Source: Nitrososphaerales archaeon
Lineage (GTDB): Archaea; Thermoproteota; Nitrososphaeria; Nitrososphaerales; CADDZS01
Length of the DNA: 64,000 nucleotides
Reading direction: 5' to 3'
Assembly: GCA_030041355.1 (NCBI GenBank)
Contig: JASHNZ010000028.1
Location: forward strand, 1 to 64,000
Part shown: positions 8,823 to 17,337 of the stretch, piece after piece
How positions within the stretch are numbered: the first letter of the stretch is position 1
How the letters are laid out: each line of letters begins with the position of its first letter
Made by a program: the position numbers and the translations under genes
Notes under the pieces: generated by a model
Databases searched by the model: none
What the model was told of the DNA's origin: nothing
The model's input: the letters and a program-made list of their open reading frames with translations, nothing else

Positions 8823-9206
8823 TTAAATCGTCCGATTCTGCCAGGTCTCTTTCGGCATCTTGAAAATTTGGACTACCACCAAAAGGGAGCCTATCACAGC
8901 GAAAGCTATTCCAATTACGCCAATATCTAAGGAACCACCTCCAAGAGCTCCTGAAGCAAATGGAGCTCGGCCTCCTCCAAACCCCGAAAAAGTTACTCCG
9001 TTATTATCAAGACATTGTTGCACCGTTTCATTGGTCAGGCTCCTACACTCTTGAAAAATAGAGGAACCAGTAAAATCACCCGAACCTGTTGGAACACCGC
9101 TAAAAGAACTGCCGAAAACCGATCTAAAGGTGGGATCGGAATACAGTATCAATCCGAGACCAAGAAGTATGAAAATTAGTGCAATAACCAGCGTTTTTCT
9201 TGCCAA
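8823..9206 (-). CDS. Two-helix membrane protein in the ABC-HtrA run
   Basis: The protein has a hydrophobic helix at residues 5-23, an external loop of about 70 residues rich in glycine, serine and phenylalanine with two cysteines (ECRSLTNETVQQCLDNNG), and a second helix near residues 95-115. The spaced cysteines could form a disulfide in the loop. It lies between the exporter ATPase (28 bases) and HtrA on the same strand. The MacB-like permease of the same run also has a glycine/phenylalanine-rich external loop, so these products may interact. I do not recognise a family. Confidence 0.6.
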   Translation of the reverse strand: MARKTLVIALIFILLGLGLILYSDPTFRSVFGSSFSGVPTGSGDFTGSSIFQECRSLTNETVQQCLDNNGVTFSGFGGGRAPFASGALGGGSLDIGVIGIAFAVIGSLLVVVQIFKMPKETWQNRTI

Positions 9207-9233
9207 GTATTATTCACATCGAAAGCAACGAGC

Positions 9234-9983
9234 TTATACTAGTAACTCCTCCAGCGAATCTTTGCCCTGAGACATTTTGAAGTGGTTTATGTCGGTTTGA
9301 GTAAACTCTTTTGTTATCTTTCCGTCTCGTATAGAGTAGACGCGGTCGCACCCCTCGACAACGATGGGGTCATGCGTAACAAGGATAAAAGTGGTCTTGG
9401 TGTCCTTGCGCAGATTTCTTATCAGCTCCATTAATTTCTTCGCGGATTTCGAGTCAAGGTCTCCAGTAGGCTCATCTCCGAGAATAATCGGTGGTCTATT
9501 TGCGAGGGCGCGGGCGACCGCAACTCTTTGCTGTTCTCCACCGCTCAACTGGCTTGGCAGATGGTTCATTCTCTGCTCCATCCCCACTATTGCAAGCAGC
9601 TCTCTGGCCCGCTTTTCCCGCTCTGGCTTGGGAACGCCCGCGAGGGTCATGGGCACCTCCACATTTTCAATGGCGCTTAGCGTGGAAATCAAATTGTAAA
9701 ACTGGAAGATAAATCCGACCTTGTGCAGCCTGAAATGCGTCAGGTCCTTGTCGGCGAGCTCTGACAGGTCTTCTCCGTCCACTGCGATATGGCCGCCGGT
9801 AGGCTTTCCTAGACCGCCGATAACATTAAGCAAGGTCGTCTTACCTGAACCGGAGGGGCCCACGATTCCTACGATCTCACCCTTTTTCACGGTCAAGTCG
9901 ATGGCGTTCAGGGCAGCAATCTTGAACTTTCCGCGTTTGTAGTTTCTTTCCAGGTCGGTGACCTGAACTAGCTCACTGGACAT
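9234..9983 (-). CDS. ABC transporter ATP-binding protein, MacB/LolD type
   Basis: All motifs are present: Walker A GPSGSGKTTLLN, Q-loop in GFIFQFYNLI, signature LSGGEQQRVAVARAL, Walker B PIILGDEPTGDLDS and the switch histidine in LVTHDP. The DEPTGDLD form and the 249-residue length place it with MacB/LolD/FtsE-like ATPases that drive mechanotransmission exporters rather than importers. Its start overlaps the permease gene by 11 bases, so the two are co-translated. Confidence 0.94.
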   Translation of the reverse strand: MSSELVQVTDLERNYKRGKFKIAALNAIDLTVKKGEIVGIVGPSGSGKTTLLNVIGGLGKPTGGHIAVDGEDLSELADKDLTHFRLHKVGFIFQFYNLISTLSAIENVEVPMTLAGVPKPEREKRARELLAIVGMEQRMNHLPSQLSGGEQQRVAVARALANRPPIILGDEPTGDLDSKSAKKLMELIRNLRKDTKTTFILVTHDPIVVEGCDRVYSIRDGKITKEFTQTDINHFKMSQGKDSLEELLV

Positions 9984-11274
9984 AGCGCAGAGCCTCCTCT
10001 GGTTTCATTCGTGAAGCCCGCAGGGCTGGATAGATGCCTGCTAAGACTCCGACAAGGACTCCTAGCCCCATGCTCAACAAAATATTACTGGCGACCAAGG
10101 ATGTGGCAAGTCTGCCACCCAGTAATCCTCCAAATGCGCCGCTCGAACTGATAGAGCTCGAAAAATACGGGAGTATAAGGGAAATTATGATTCCAAGAAT
10201 AGCACCGGCTGCTGCTCCTAAGGCTCCGATCAGCAAAGACTCGCTGAAGAAAATTCTCAATACCTGAGATTTCTGCGCTCCAATCGCACGTAACGTACCT
10301 ATTTCGCGAGTTCTCTCATTGATGGACATGATCATGGTATTGGTGACTCCAAATCCACCGGCTAGCAAAGCGACGCCGCCGATCACTATGAAGAAAATCG
10401 CAAGAGATGCGGAAAGGGAGACTTCGCTTGCCACAGAGGAACCCGTGCTGGCGGTGACTCCCGATAAGCTAGACTCGATCTCCGAGACAACCTTATGCAC
10501 GAGGCTTGGGTTAGTTGTCTTAACATCAATCTCTGTCACGACTCCGGTTTTATTCGTGATGCTTTGTACATCCGAGAGCTCGATGTACGCCGATCGGGAC
10601 TCCGGTCCAAAGGTGGACCCAGCGTTAAAAATGCCCACGACCGTATAGTTGGCCCCCGTGTTCGTTGTACTCAGAGTGTTGTTGCTGAGTACGACGGTAT
10701 CGCCTACGGTGACACCTAGATTATCCGCAATAACGTTGTTTAATACGATCTGACCGGTGGTCGTAATCATAGTACCATTAGAAATGGACAGTCCGGTTGT
10801 GGCTTGAGAGAAAGAGGACGGATTGATCCCGTAGAGCAATACACTGCTATTGTCGACATATCCAGAAGCAGATAGCTGAGGGGAAACAGCGTAGACTCCA
10901 CTCAAGCCTTCAATTGTGTTGGAATCAGATTGAGGAATCGTATCGCTTGCTCCAAAAAAGGAAGCAAAACCCCCACTCGTCCCACCGCGTGTGAAATTGA
11001 AGTTGCCACCTGAGAATCCGCCGCTCCCAAAATTGCCGCCGCTTGGACGAGTGAAACCGCCCAATCCGCCCAATGTGGGAGTGGAGCTATTGGTGACGGT
11101 GATTTGAGCGGTGACCGCACTGCGAAGCAAATTCGTCGTTGATGCGGAAGTTCCTGACGAAAGCGAGAGAAGCACAAGGATCATTGTAACTCCCACTATG
11201 ATTCCCGAGATTGAGAGAATAGTTCTGGTCTTGCGCCTAGTTAGGCTCCTAACGGCCATATTCATGCTTGACAT
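9973..11274 (-). CDS. ABC transporter permease, MacB/FtsX-like
   Basis: The protein begins with the family-typical MAVRSLTRRKTRTILSISGI helix and has a large external domain (residues about 45-285) followed by three transmembrane helices. The GTLRAIGAQKSQVLRIFFSE segment is the cytoplasmic coupling region of MacB permeases. The external domain contains an unusual glycine/phenylalanine-rich insertion around residues 70-110. Together with the overlapping ATPase it should form a tripartite-type exporter or lipoprotein/peptide pump. The substrate is unknown. Confidence 0.92.
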   Translation of the reverse strand: MSSMNMAVRSLTRRKTRTILSISGIIVGVTMILVLLSLSSGTSASTTNLLRSAVTAQITVTNSSTPTLGGLGGFTRPSGGNFGSGGFSGGNFNFTRGGTSGGFASFFGASDTIPQSDSNTIEGLSGVYAVSPQLSASGYVDNSSVLLYGINPSSFSQATTGLSISNGTMITTTGQIVLNNVIADNLGVTVGDTVVLSNNTLSTTNTGANYTVVGIFNAGSTFGPESRSAYIELSDVQSITNKTGVVTEIDVKTTNPSLVHKVVSEIESSLSGVTASTGSSVASEVSLSASLAIFFIVIGGVALLAGGFGVTNTMIMSINERTREIGTLRAIGAQKSQVLRIFFSESLLIGALGAAAGAILGIIISLILPYFSSSISSSGAFGGLLGGRLATSLVASNILLSMGLGVLVGVLAGIYPALRASRMKPEEALRYVQ

Positions 11275-11500
11275 TGGAGATCATACTCTATCAGGTGTAA
11301 TAATATACGCTTTGTCCAAGAAGATTCCTAAATCTTTACCAAATCTTGCTCAAGTAAATTTTTTTACAGAAAACCTTCGGGCTCTGTATTTTCTTGGAAC
11401 CATTTAGTCTGGATTGCGTATAGATTAAGGAACCATCTCGGAAATTCGATAATAGCATCAGCGATGTTTCGCTTTCTACAACAGAGGTGAAAAAATCAAA

Positions 11501-11770
11501 TTGTCTTTGACCCCACCTGCATCTGGAAACAAGCTATTCCTGCCAAACAAGCGAAACTTACTAATCATCACAATCATAGCTATCATTGCCATCGGAGTTC
11601 TAGTAATCGGATTCGCATCATTCGCCCAGTCAACTACATCCACAACGACATCAACATCATCATCAAGTTCTTCAGGATCTAGTAGCGTACATCAGTGTCC
11701 GAACATGAGCTCTTCATCGTCTTCAACAGGCTCTGGTTCAAGTAGCTCGTCAAGCAGCACATCCACATGA
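11501..11770 (+). CDS. Small secreted or anchored serine-rich protein
   Basis: A TTG start at 11501 is preceded by GAGGTGA at a good ribosome-binding distance. The product has a basic N-terminus, one hydrophobic segment (residues about 20-42) that could be an anchor or signal peptide, and a tail made almost entirely of serine and threonine with one cysteine. Such tails are often heavily glycosylated in archaeal surface proteins. It is divergent from the ABC-HtrA run. Low complexity prevents a family call. Confidence 0.6.
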   Translation: MSLTPPASGNKLFLPNKRNLLIITIIAIIAIGVLVIGFASFAQSTTSTTTSTSSSSSSGSSSVHQCPNMSSSSSSTGSGSSSSSSSTST

Positions 11771-11808
11771 TGAGGAAGAGGAGCACTCATCCGAGTTCGC
11801 TTCCTCAT
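11770..11808. repeat. Inverted repeat just after the serine-rich gene
   Basis: The arms ATGAGGAAG (11770-11778) and CTTCCTCAT (11800-11808) are exact inverse complements separated by 21 bases. The left arm overlaps the stop codon of the serine-rich gene. It could form a stem in the transcript end, though no T-run follows directly. The rest of the gap up to 12182 holds no gene that I can support. Confidence 0.5.
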
Positions 11809-12182
11809 GGCGTGAGTCCTTCCCCCGGTTTTTTTGGGCCGTGCGCAAAGGTCGGCAAGAGACGAAATTGGAAAATCAAATACTGGAAGGCGTGCAGATG
11901 CTAACGGATGATGTGGGCAGTTTAGCTGACATTCCAAAGTTCACCTTGTAATCCAAGGAATTTCAGAGTGTCAGTATAACAGTCGAATAAGGACTAACTC
12001 CTACGAGATTTGGGAATGATTTCGGAATAAGGATAACTAGCTTTGGGAGCCAGTCTATAAGGAGATGCCCCAACAAGTAAGGCCCATTAGTAACACCTCA
12101 GCAAGGGAAACTCGATCTCTAGAGGCTTGAGTCATGAGATTTCGTGTAATGAGACATAACGATAGTATTATGATACGGCAGA

Positions 12183-12503
12183 GTGGAGAATCAAGCCAGT
12201 CCCATGGATTCATTCGAGCGGATCCTCTGGTGGCTGTTTGCTGGAAGTACGGGGGCGGCTACTAGGTTAGAGGTGCTGCAGGCAATCAAGGAACAACCTA
12301 GAAACGCGCAGCAATTGACCCAAGCACTACACGTGGATTATACCACCGTGAGACATCACCTGAGGGTTTTAGAGCAGAACAGGCTTGTCGTCACCGAAGG
12401 CGAGAAGTACGGCAAGTTGTACTTTCTTTCCTCAGAAATGGAAGCAAGCTGGTCAAAGCTCGAGGAGATCCTGAAGAAGACAGGGAAAAGTAAGATCAAA
12501 TGA
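12183..12503 (+). CDS. Winged helix-turn-helix regulator (ArsR-like)
   Basis: Residues about 20-85 form a winged helix: RLEVLQAIKEQPRNAQQL is the first helix pair, DYTTVRHHLRVLEQNRLV the recognition helix and its successor, and EKYGKLYFLS the wing. Start is GTG at 12183 or ATG at 12204. Its stop overlaps the start of the next gene, a membrane protein (ATGA). Archaeal genomes often place such regulators with a small membrane partner, suggesting a membrane-linked transcriptional switch. No metal-binding cysteines are seen. Confidence 0.82.
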   Translation: MENQASPMDSFERILWWLFAGSTGAATRLEVLQAIKEQPRNAQQLTQALHVDYTTVRHHLRVLEQNRLVVTEGEKYGKLYFLSSEMEASWSKLEEILKKTGKSKIK

Positions 12504-13009
12504 GCAATAATCCAGAAAGCAACATTGGTTCCAGTCCGAGCGAAAGCAAGCCGGCTGAGGAAAAACATGGCAGTGGTCTCCGCGGTTTACTATGGGTGAT
12601 TATAGTGCTTCTAGTCGGAGCGATGGTTGGTATAGTCTCTTTTCTATTGATTGCACCGCATCTTGGTGTTCGAGGAGGAGGTCCATTTCCCTTCCCCAGT
12701 CCTTCTTTTGTCATGGATCTATTCACGCTCATTGCCGAGCACATTATACTCTCAACTGTCAGCATTGCGTTACTAGTCTCTCTCGTAGTAGTGTATGCAA
12801 GAATCTACCGGCAAACAAAGGCAAACTTTTCGCTGGGTATATTCATCGTGTTGCTCGCCCTTCTGCTAGAAGCGATACTCGAGTACCCGATTTTGCAACT
12901 ATACATCAGCGGCATTCCGTATTCGGAGCTTTACTACTCCCTCCCGGCCTTGGGCGATGTTTTCACGATTGTTGCATATTCGGTGTTCCTTTACTTGAGC
13001 TTGCAGTAG
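12500..13009 (+). CDS. Four-helix membrane protein coupled to winged-helix regulator
   Basis: After a serine/glutamate-rich N-terminal tail the protein has four hydrophobic segments (about residues 28-52, 75-98, 108-128 and 145-168), with a basic loop RIYRQTKANF between the second and third. This arrangement is seen in archaeal membrane proteins paired with or fused to winged helices. The four-base overlap with the regulator gene implies a functional pair in which the membrane protein may capture or sense for the DNA-binding partner. The function is inferred from the pairing. Confidence 0.65.
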   Translation: MSNNPESNIGSSPSESKPAEEKHGSGLRGLLWVIIVLLVGAMVGIVSFLLIAPHLGVRGGGPFPFPSPSFVMDLFTLIAEHIILSTVSIALLVSLVVVYARIYRQTKANFSLGIFIVLLALLLEAILEYPILQLYISGIPYSELYYSLPALGDVFTIVAYSVFLYLSLQ

Positions 13010-13137
13010 AGCTAACCTTCTCGAGCTAGCACTAATGTAAATTTGGCACCTCACTTTCAGTGATTACAAGAAGTTGCTCCTCAAAGTGAGTTGAAATTAA
13101 ATTCTAAGACTGCGAATGGAATAGAGAGGAAAACTGA

Positions 13138-14385
13138 ATGGCAGACTATCAAGTTCCGCGTGGGGGGGTTGCGAAGCTAGAGCACATTGATGGCGAGCTC
13201 AAAGTTGGAAATAAGGCTAGGATTGAAGCAAGCAACGGGAAACTTGTCATTGTCTCAAAGAGTGCGTATTTTGCAGGAGCGTCTCAAGTAAGTTGCAACT
13301 TTGAATGCGATTCCCTACACGTGCAGCACGGAGGCACTCTCAGAGTAAACGGCGACCTGATCGTTCACAAATTGCTTGATGTGAATCACTCGATCGACGT
13401 AAGCGGTTTGATCAAGGCCGGTGAGATAGATGTCGGTGGACGCATCTATTCCAAAGTCATTGAATGCGATGGAAGGACGAGAGTTGGAGGCTTCCTTGAC
13501 GTAAAAGAGAAACTGGAAGCACGGTCGGTGGATGTGGGAGGAACCGCTGAGGCGGGGGAAGTCACGCTTCAAGATCTAAACGTGGGAGGGGTCGCAACAG
13601 TAAGAGGCGGTACAATAACCGGAAAGATCAGAGTAGGAGGCAAGTTCGAAAGTAAAGCTCCTCTTGAGTTCGGCGATCTGAAAGTTATTGGAAAAATATT
13701 GCTGCCGGCAAATTGCAAAGGAGAGAAAGTCTCGACTTTTGGAAGATTCTCAGCCGCGGGCAATTTCGAATGCAAGGAATTAGAGAATAAAGGGCGTATG
13801 GAAATTAAAGGGAATTGCAAGTCGCAGATAATTGATTCTAGTGGCAAGTTAACCCTCTTGGGTTCATTAGAAGTCTCGCGTGAGTTTGATACTTGGGGAA
13901 CAACAGAAATTTCAGGAGTTCTCGAAAGCTCTAACCTCCGAATCGCCGGAAGCTTTGAGGCTCAAAGAGTCCTTGTGAATAATGAAATCGAACTGGTCGG
14001 TCAGGCCGAGACAAGAGAGGGGATGAAAGGAGATGTTGTCTTTGTCCATAGCGGCTCAAAATATAAGGGAATTCTTGTCGGAGGTAAGGTCGAAATCGGC
14101 AAAAGCTACGAAGTAGTTTCGAATTGGAACACGAAGTGGGCAGGTCAGAACCTTGCGTTCAGACTTGTTGGGAAAGAAACGCGAGTCGAGGACATCTATG
14201 CGAAAGAAGTCCATCTGGGTCATGCGTCCCGATGTAGAAAGATCTTCGCAGAAGTCGTAGAACTTGAAGCTGGCTGCGTCGCAGAAGAGATCAACTACAC
14301 AAAAGAGCTCCGTGGGGAGATCGACAAGTCCTTCATCAATCGCTTTCCGAAGAAAGTGACGCTATTGCCGAATCCTCCTCTTTGA
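13138..14385 (+). CDS. Long beta-helix protein, bactofilin/polymer-forming type
   Basis: Almost the entire 415 residues consist of short strands with a glycine every few positions, for example GTLRVNGDLIVHKLLD, GLIKAGEIDVGGRIYSK and GGFLDVKEKLEARSVDVGG. This is the pattern of right-handed beta-helix polymer-forming (bactofilin-like) proteins, here about three times the length of a bacterial bactofilin. There is no signal peptide or membrane segment, so it is likely cytoplasmic. A purine-rich GAGAGG lies nine bases before the ATG. A structural or scaffold role is plausible from the fold only. Confidence 0.75.
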   Translation: MADYQVPRGGVAKLEHIDGELKVGNKARIEASNGKLVIVSKSAYFAGASQVSCNFECDSLHVQHGGTLRVNGDLIVHKLLDVNHSIDVSGLIKAGEIDVGGRIYSKVIECDGRTRVGGFLDVKEKLEARSVDVGGTAEAGEVTLQDLNVGGVATVRGGTITGKIRVGGKFESKAPLEFGDLKVIGKILLPANCKGEKVSTFGRFSAAGNFECKELENKGRMEIKGNCKSQIIDSSGKLTLLGSLEVSREFDTWGTTEISGVLESSNLRIAGSFEAQRVLVNNEIELVGQAETREGMKGDVVFVHSGSKYKGILVGGKVEIGKSYEVVSNWNTKWAGQNLAFRLVGKETRVEDIYAKEVHLGHASRCRKIFAEVVELEAGCVAEEINYTKELRGEIDKSFINRFPKKVTLLPNPPL

Positions 14386-14410
14386 ATTTGAAAGAGTTGG
14401 GCGATCTTTC

Positions 14411-14731
14411 TTGAAACAACCTAGACGGAGCCCCAAGAGGTCGAAGGTGGAGCTTTACGCCACTGTTCTCGAAGTCATCAAAGTACATCCGGAAGGTGCT
14501 AGAATAACAAAAATGTCTTACGGGGTGGGTGTCCCGATCGACCGCCTAAAACCCATTTTGAATGATCTGGCTTCCTTCGGGCTGCTTCAAACCTTAATCT
14601 CAGAAGACAAGGATGAAGGGAGATTCTATGTGCTTACTCCGCGAGCCTTTGAATTCTTGGAAACGTACTGGAAGATGAAAAGTTTCCTTGAAGTTTTTGG
14701 CGGTTCTGTGCAAAGAGATTTCCTCGTCTGA
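14411..14731 (+). CDS. ArnR1-like winged-helix protein
   Basis: The start is TTG at 14411, 25 bases after the beta-helix gene. Residues 10-90 match the ArnR1-like winged helix common in Nitrososphaerota and Thermoproteota: KRSKVELYATVLEVIK, then GARITKMSYGVGVPIDRLKPIL with the recognition helix, a DLASFGLLQ turn, a short wing, and YVLTPRAFEFLETYWKM. Such proteins are small transcription regulators. Proximity suggests it is co-transcribed with the beta-helix gene. Confidence 0.8.
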   Translation: MKQPRRSPKRSKVELYATVLEVIKVHPEGARITKMSYGVGVPIDRLKPILNDLASFGLLQTLISEDKDEGRFYVLTPRAFEFLETYWKMKSFLEVFGGSVQRDFLV

Positions 14732-14931
14732 GCAGTCAACCACATGAAGCAAGGCCCGAATCTTTTGAGAAGTTTCAGGATAACCTAAACTTCTTCAAAA
14801 TAGAGCCTCACTGGATGAGACAAATGAAGGCATGGATTCTTTGAGAAAAGGAGAAATCGCAGGTCGCTGTACTGTCGCATTTTGAGCAAGCACACTCAAG
14901 ATGCTACTCTGCGAATCGAACCTGTTTCGTA

Positions 14932-15342
14932 TCAGCGCCTCTCAAATGTCGGAGAAGCGCCAGACCGATCTTGCTCTAGTAGGACACTTTTGTTCTCGAG
15001 CCTCCATACTCTGCTCTGTGCTCTCAATCCAATAGTGAGCAAGACTACTCCAGCAAACCGCATAAACGTTCCAAGCATCGTCAGGAGAGATCCGACCTGA
15101 GAGTCGATCCCCACGGCGAGGAATGGGAGCTGGGCTAATATCAGGAAAATTGAACCTGCTGTGACTTGCTTCCAGCTCCTCGCAAGCAGCCCAGTTCGAA
15201 AAGACATGACCAGTTTTAACGCATAGAATCCAAAGGCCGAGAGTACAATCAGACCAATTATTTCCTCATCTTGAGTATAATCCAAAATCAATCTGTGGTT
15301 CGATGCCTTCTGATTGGACTCGTGTATGGTGCTCTTCCCCAT
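14932..15342 (-). CDS. Four-helix membrane protein
   Basis: Four hydrophobic segments lie between residues about 25 and 110 (starting IIGLIVLSAFGFYALKLV, then a pair around GSIFLILAQLPFLAVG and MRFAGVVLLTIGLRA), with hydrophilic ends. I do not recognise the family; the topology resembles small archaeal sensor-like membrane proteins. It is convergent with the ArnR1-like gene, and a NitrOD5 gene lies just to its right on the same strand (110 bases). A NitrOD5 gene next to a membrane-protein gene also occurs at 1218-2374. Confidence 0.55.
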   Translation of the reverse strand: MGKSTIHESNQKASNHRLILDYTQDEEIIGLIVLSAFGFYALKLVMSFRTGLLARSWKQVTAGSIFLILAQLPFLAVGIDSQVGSLLTMLGTFMRFAGVVLLTIGLRAQSRVWRLENKSVLLEQDRSGASPTFERR

Positions 15343-15452
15343 TTAACTTTGATAGAAGGGCACATTCAGAGCTCTCATTCAATCACTGATTGCAAACGAA
15401 AAGAAGTTGGGAAAAGAAAGCTGCTGACTACTGATGTTTTATGTGCAATTTC

Positions 15453-15785
15453 CTAGTACGCGCTACTCATTATTTGACTAATTGTATTCGAGATGTTTGA
15501 GCCTTCTTTTCCGGCTCTTCCTTCAATTTGGAAGTGGTGATGTAACTCCTTGATCACCGTGCTCTTTATCAGCAAACACGCTGGGCCCTCGCCGAATATA
15601 TTATCGAGCACTTGTTCAAACTTTGAAGAGTGATCAGCAATGTCAGTTTTGTTCAGACCAAACCTCACGTGGAGGTTGCTGAAAATCACTTGAGCCACAT
15701 TGTCTCCGTAATTAGAATTGATCGCGTCTTCGATGCAGTCAGAGATAGACTTCGCCAGGGACACTCTTTGTTTCTTCTCAAGCAA
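15453..15785 (-). CDS. NitrOD5-type single-domain protein, second copy
   Basis: The 110-residue product shares the layout of the protein at 1218-1532: an N-terminal helix, GDNVAQVIFSNLHVRFGL, the conserved turn LDNIFGEGP and a C-terminal helix with VIKELHHHFQI. The FGEG/FGAG turn and the following KxxxxxEL helix line up between the two copies. NitrOD5 (DUF3227) is characteristic of Nitrososphaerota. It is followed on the same strand by a small membrane protein, matching the context of the first copy. Confidence 0.62.
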   Translation of the reverse strand: MLEKKQRVSLAKSISDCIEDAINSNYGDNVAQVIFSNLHVRFGLNKTDIADHSSKFEQVLDNIFGEGPACLLIKSTVIKELHHHFQIEGRAGKEGSNISNTISQIMSSAY

Positions 15786-16172
15786 CGAACTCTACACCAA
15801 AGGCGACCAGATTTTCAACTAAATCCTCGCGAATTTAGCAGTCGTGAATTCACAATTCGTACTGCTAACTGTCAACACTTATCTGTCAAAAGGTTTCAAA
15901 GTGAGACAACAGGTAAACTATTGGCTTAATAGTTATGTCTTCTCTCGGAAGGGCAAGCTACCGTGGGAATAGATTCTTTCTCTGCAACAACGATCCCTTT
16001 AGCAAAAAAGCTTGAATGCCCTGGTCGAAGGTCGAGCTTTACTCTTATTTGGTTCTTTTGCTGTCACTCATCCAGCCCATTTGTAAATAATCTGATCTGG
16101 TCTGCCCGACGTATATCAATCGACAGAGCTTCAAATCCATCTTAAAATAGCAAGCAATTTTGAAAATAATTA
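15786..16172. other. Intergenic region, no gene seen
   Basis: This gap is between divergent genes (NitrOD5 leftward, aminotransferase rightward) and should hold both promoters. An AT-rich block (TTTTGAAAATAATTA) lies directly before the aminotransferase ATG at 16173. Short open frames here have no recognisable content. Confidence 0.4.
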
Positions 16173-17306
16173 ATGCAAACTAAGATACGACCAGAGAAAA
16201 TTCTCCTTATGATTCCGGGGCCCTCGGAACCTGAACCAGAAGTTGTCGCGAGCCTTTCTCTTCCAGTGATGGCCCACTATGGCTCAGCATGGGGGGGCGT
16301 TTACGAGAACACTCTCATGAAATTACAAAGGATCTTCAAATCGAGAAACGAGGTCATCCTACTTCCTTCACCAGGTCAAACCGCAGTTGAGATGGCCGTC
16401 GCAAGCTTGGTGCGGAAGGGCCAAGAAGCGTTTGTCTGCGCCAATGGCTTTTTCTCAGATATGATTGTCGAGACTTTGAAATTCTATGGGGCAAAGCCCC
16501 GCCTCATCAGAGCCGGTCTCGGCAAACCTGTTAGAGCAGAAGCTGTAAAGGCCGTTGTCGAAGCTTCGAGAAAGACCAATGAGCCGAGATCACTATTCCT
16601 AGTTCACAATGAAACTTCCACAGGATTGACAAATCCAGCTGCTCAAATAATGAAAGTTTGTCGAGACCTAGATCTTATTTCAGTACTGGATTCGATTTCT
16701 GCTTTTGGAGGCATCGATGTGAGGACGGATGAATGGAAGGTGGATTATTGCATCGGTTATTCGAGCAAAGCGATTGGTGGCGTTTTCGGAGTGACGCCTG
16801 TGTGCATCAGCAAGGATTGCTGGCAACTCGCCAAGAAAATCGACAACTCGGGTAGTCGCTTTCTCAACCTGAACGTTTGGAGGCATTTTATCGATGAGTG
16901 GGCGCCTATCGGCCATCCTCATCCTTCCACAATGCCGACCAATATAGTGCTCGCCCTAAACACTGCCCTTGACTTGATCTTCGAGGAAGGACTAGAGAAG
17001 AGATACAGGAGGCACAACGCGATGGCGAGAATGATGGAGAAGGAACTTGAAGATCTCGGTTTGGAGATCTTTCCTGAGAAAAAATACGCATCGAACACCG
17101 TAACTGCGGCAGTGGTGAACCCAAAATTAGATCAAAAACTTAGAATGACACTGCTCCAAAAGTATGGAATCATGATTTCAGGTGGTCTGGGAAATCTTGG
17201 CGGAAAGATAATCCGAATTGGCCACATGGGCACATCAGCCTCTCCTCAGGCGATTTCGACTACCTTAGCGGCTATAAGAGATATAATGAAACCAGATCCT
17301 CCTTAA
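16173..17306 (+). CDS. Class V PLP-dependent aminotransferase (alanine-glyoxylate/serine-pyruvate type)
   Basis: The start MIPGPSEPEPEVV with AHYGSAWGGVYE matches the N-terminus of alanine-glyoxylate/serine-pyruvate aminotransferases. SPGQTAVEMA forms the phosphate site, HNETSTGLTNP (from H145) contacts the cofactor ring, D173 in VLDSISAFGG pairs with the pyridine nitrogen, and K199 in YSSKAIGG is the Schiff-base lysine. The C-terminal region contains GGLGNLGGKIIRIGHMG with the substrate arginine. The enzyme should interconvert a small amino acid and a keto acid, possibly glyoxylate, serine or phosphonate-derived substrates; the exact pair cannot be fixed. Confidence 0.92.
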   Translation: MQTKIRPEKILLMIPGPSEPEPEVVASLSLPVMAHYGSAWGGVYENTLMKLQRIFKSRNEVILLPSPGQTAVEMAVASLVRKGQEAFVCANGFFSDMIVETLKFYGAKPRLIRAGLGKPVRAEAVKAVVEASRKTNEPRSLFLVHNETSTGLTNPAAQIMKVCRDLDLISVLDSISAFGGIDVRTDEWKVDYCIGYSSKAIGGVFGVTPVCISKDCWQLAKKIDNSGSRFLNLNVWRHFIDEWAPIGHPHPSTMPTNIVLALNTALDLIFEEGLEKRYRRHNAMARMMEKELEDLGLEIFPEKKYASNTVTAAVVNPKLDQKLRMTLLQKYGIMISGGLGNLGGKIIRIGHMGTSASPQAISTTLAAIRDIMKPDPP

Positions 17307-17337
17307 TTACACGCCGTAAGATCAGTGAATATTGATT

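Noticed and set aside
3079-11407. CTTGGAACCATTTA at about 3079 and 11394
   Set aside because: A shared 14-mer is expected by chance in a window of this size, and the flanks differ.
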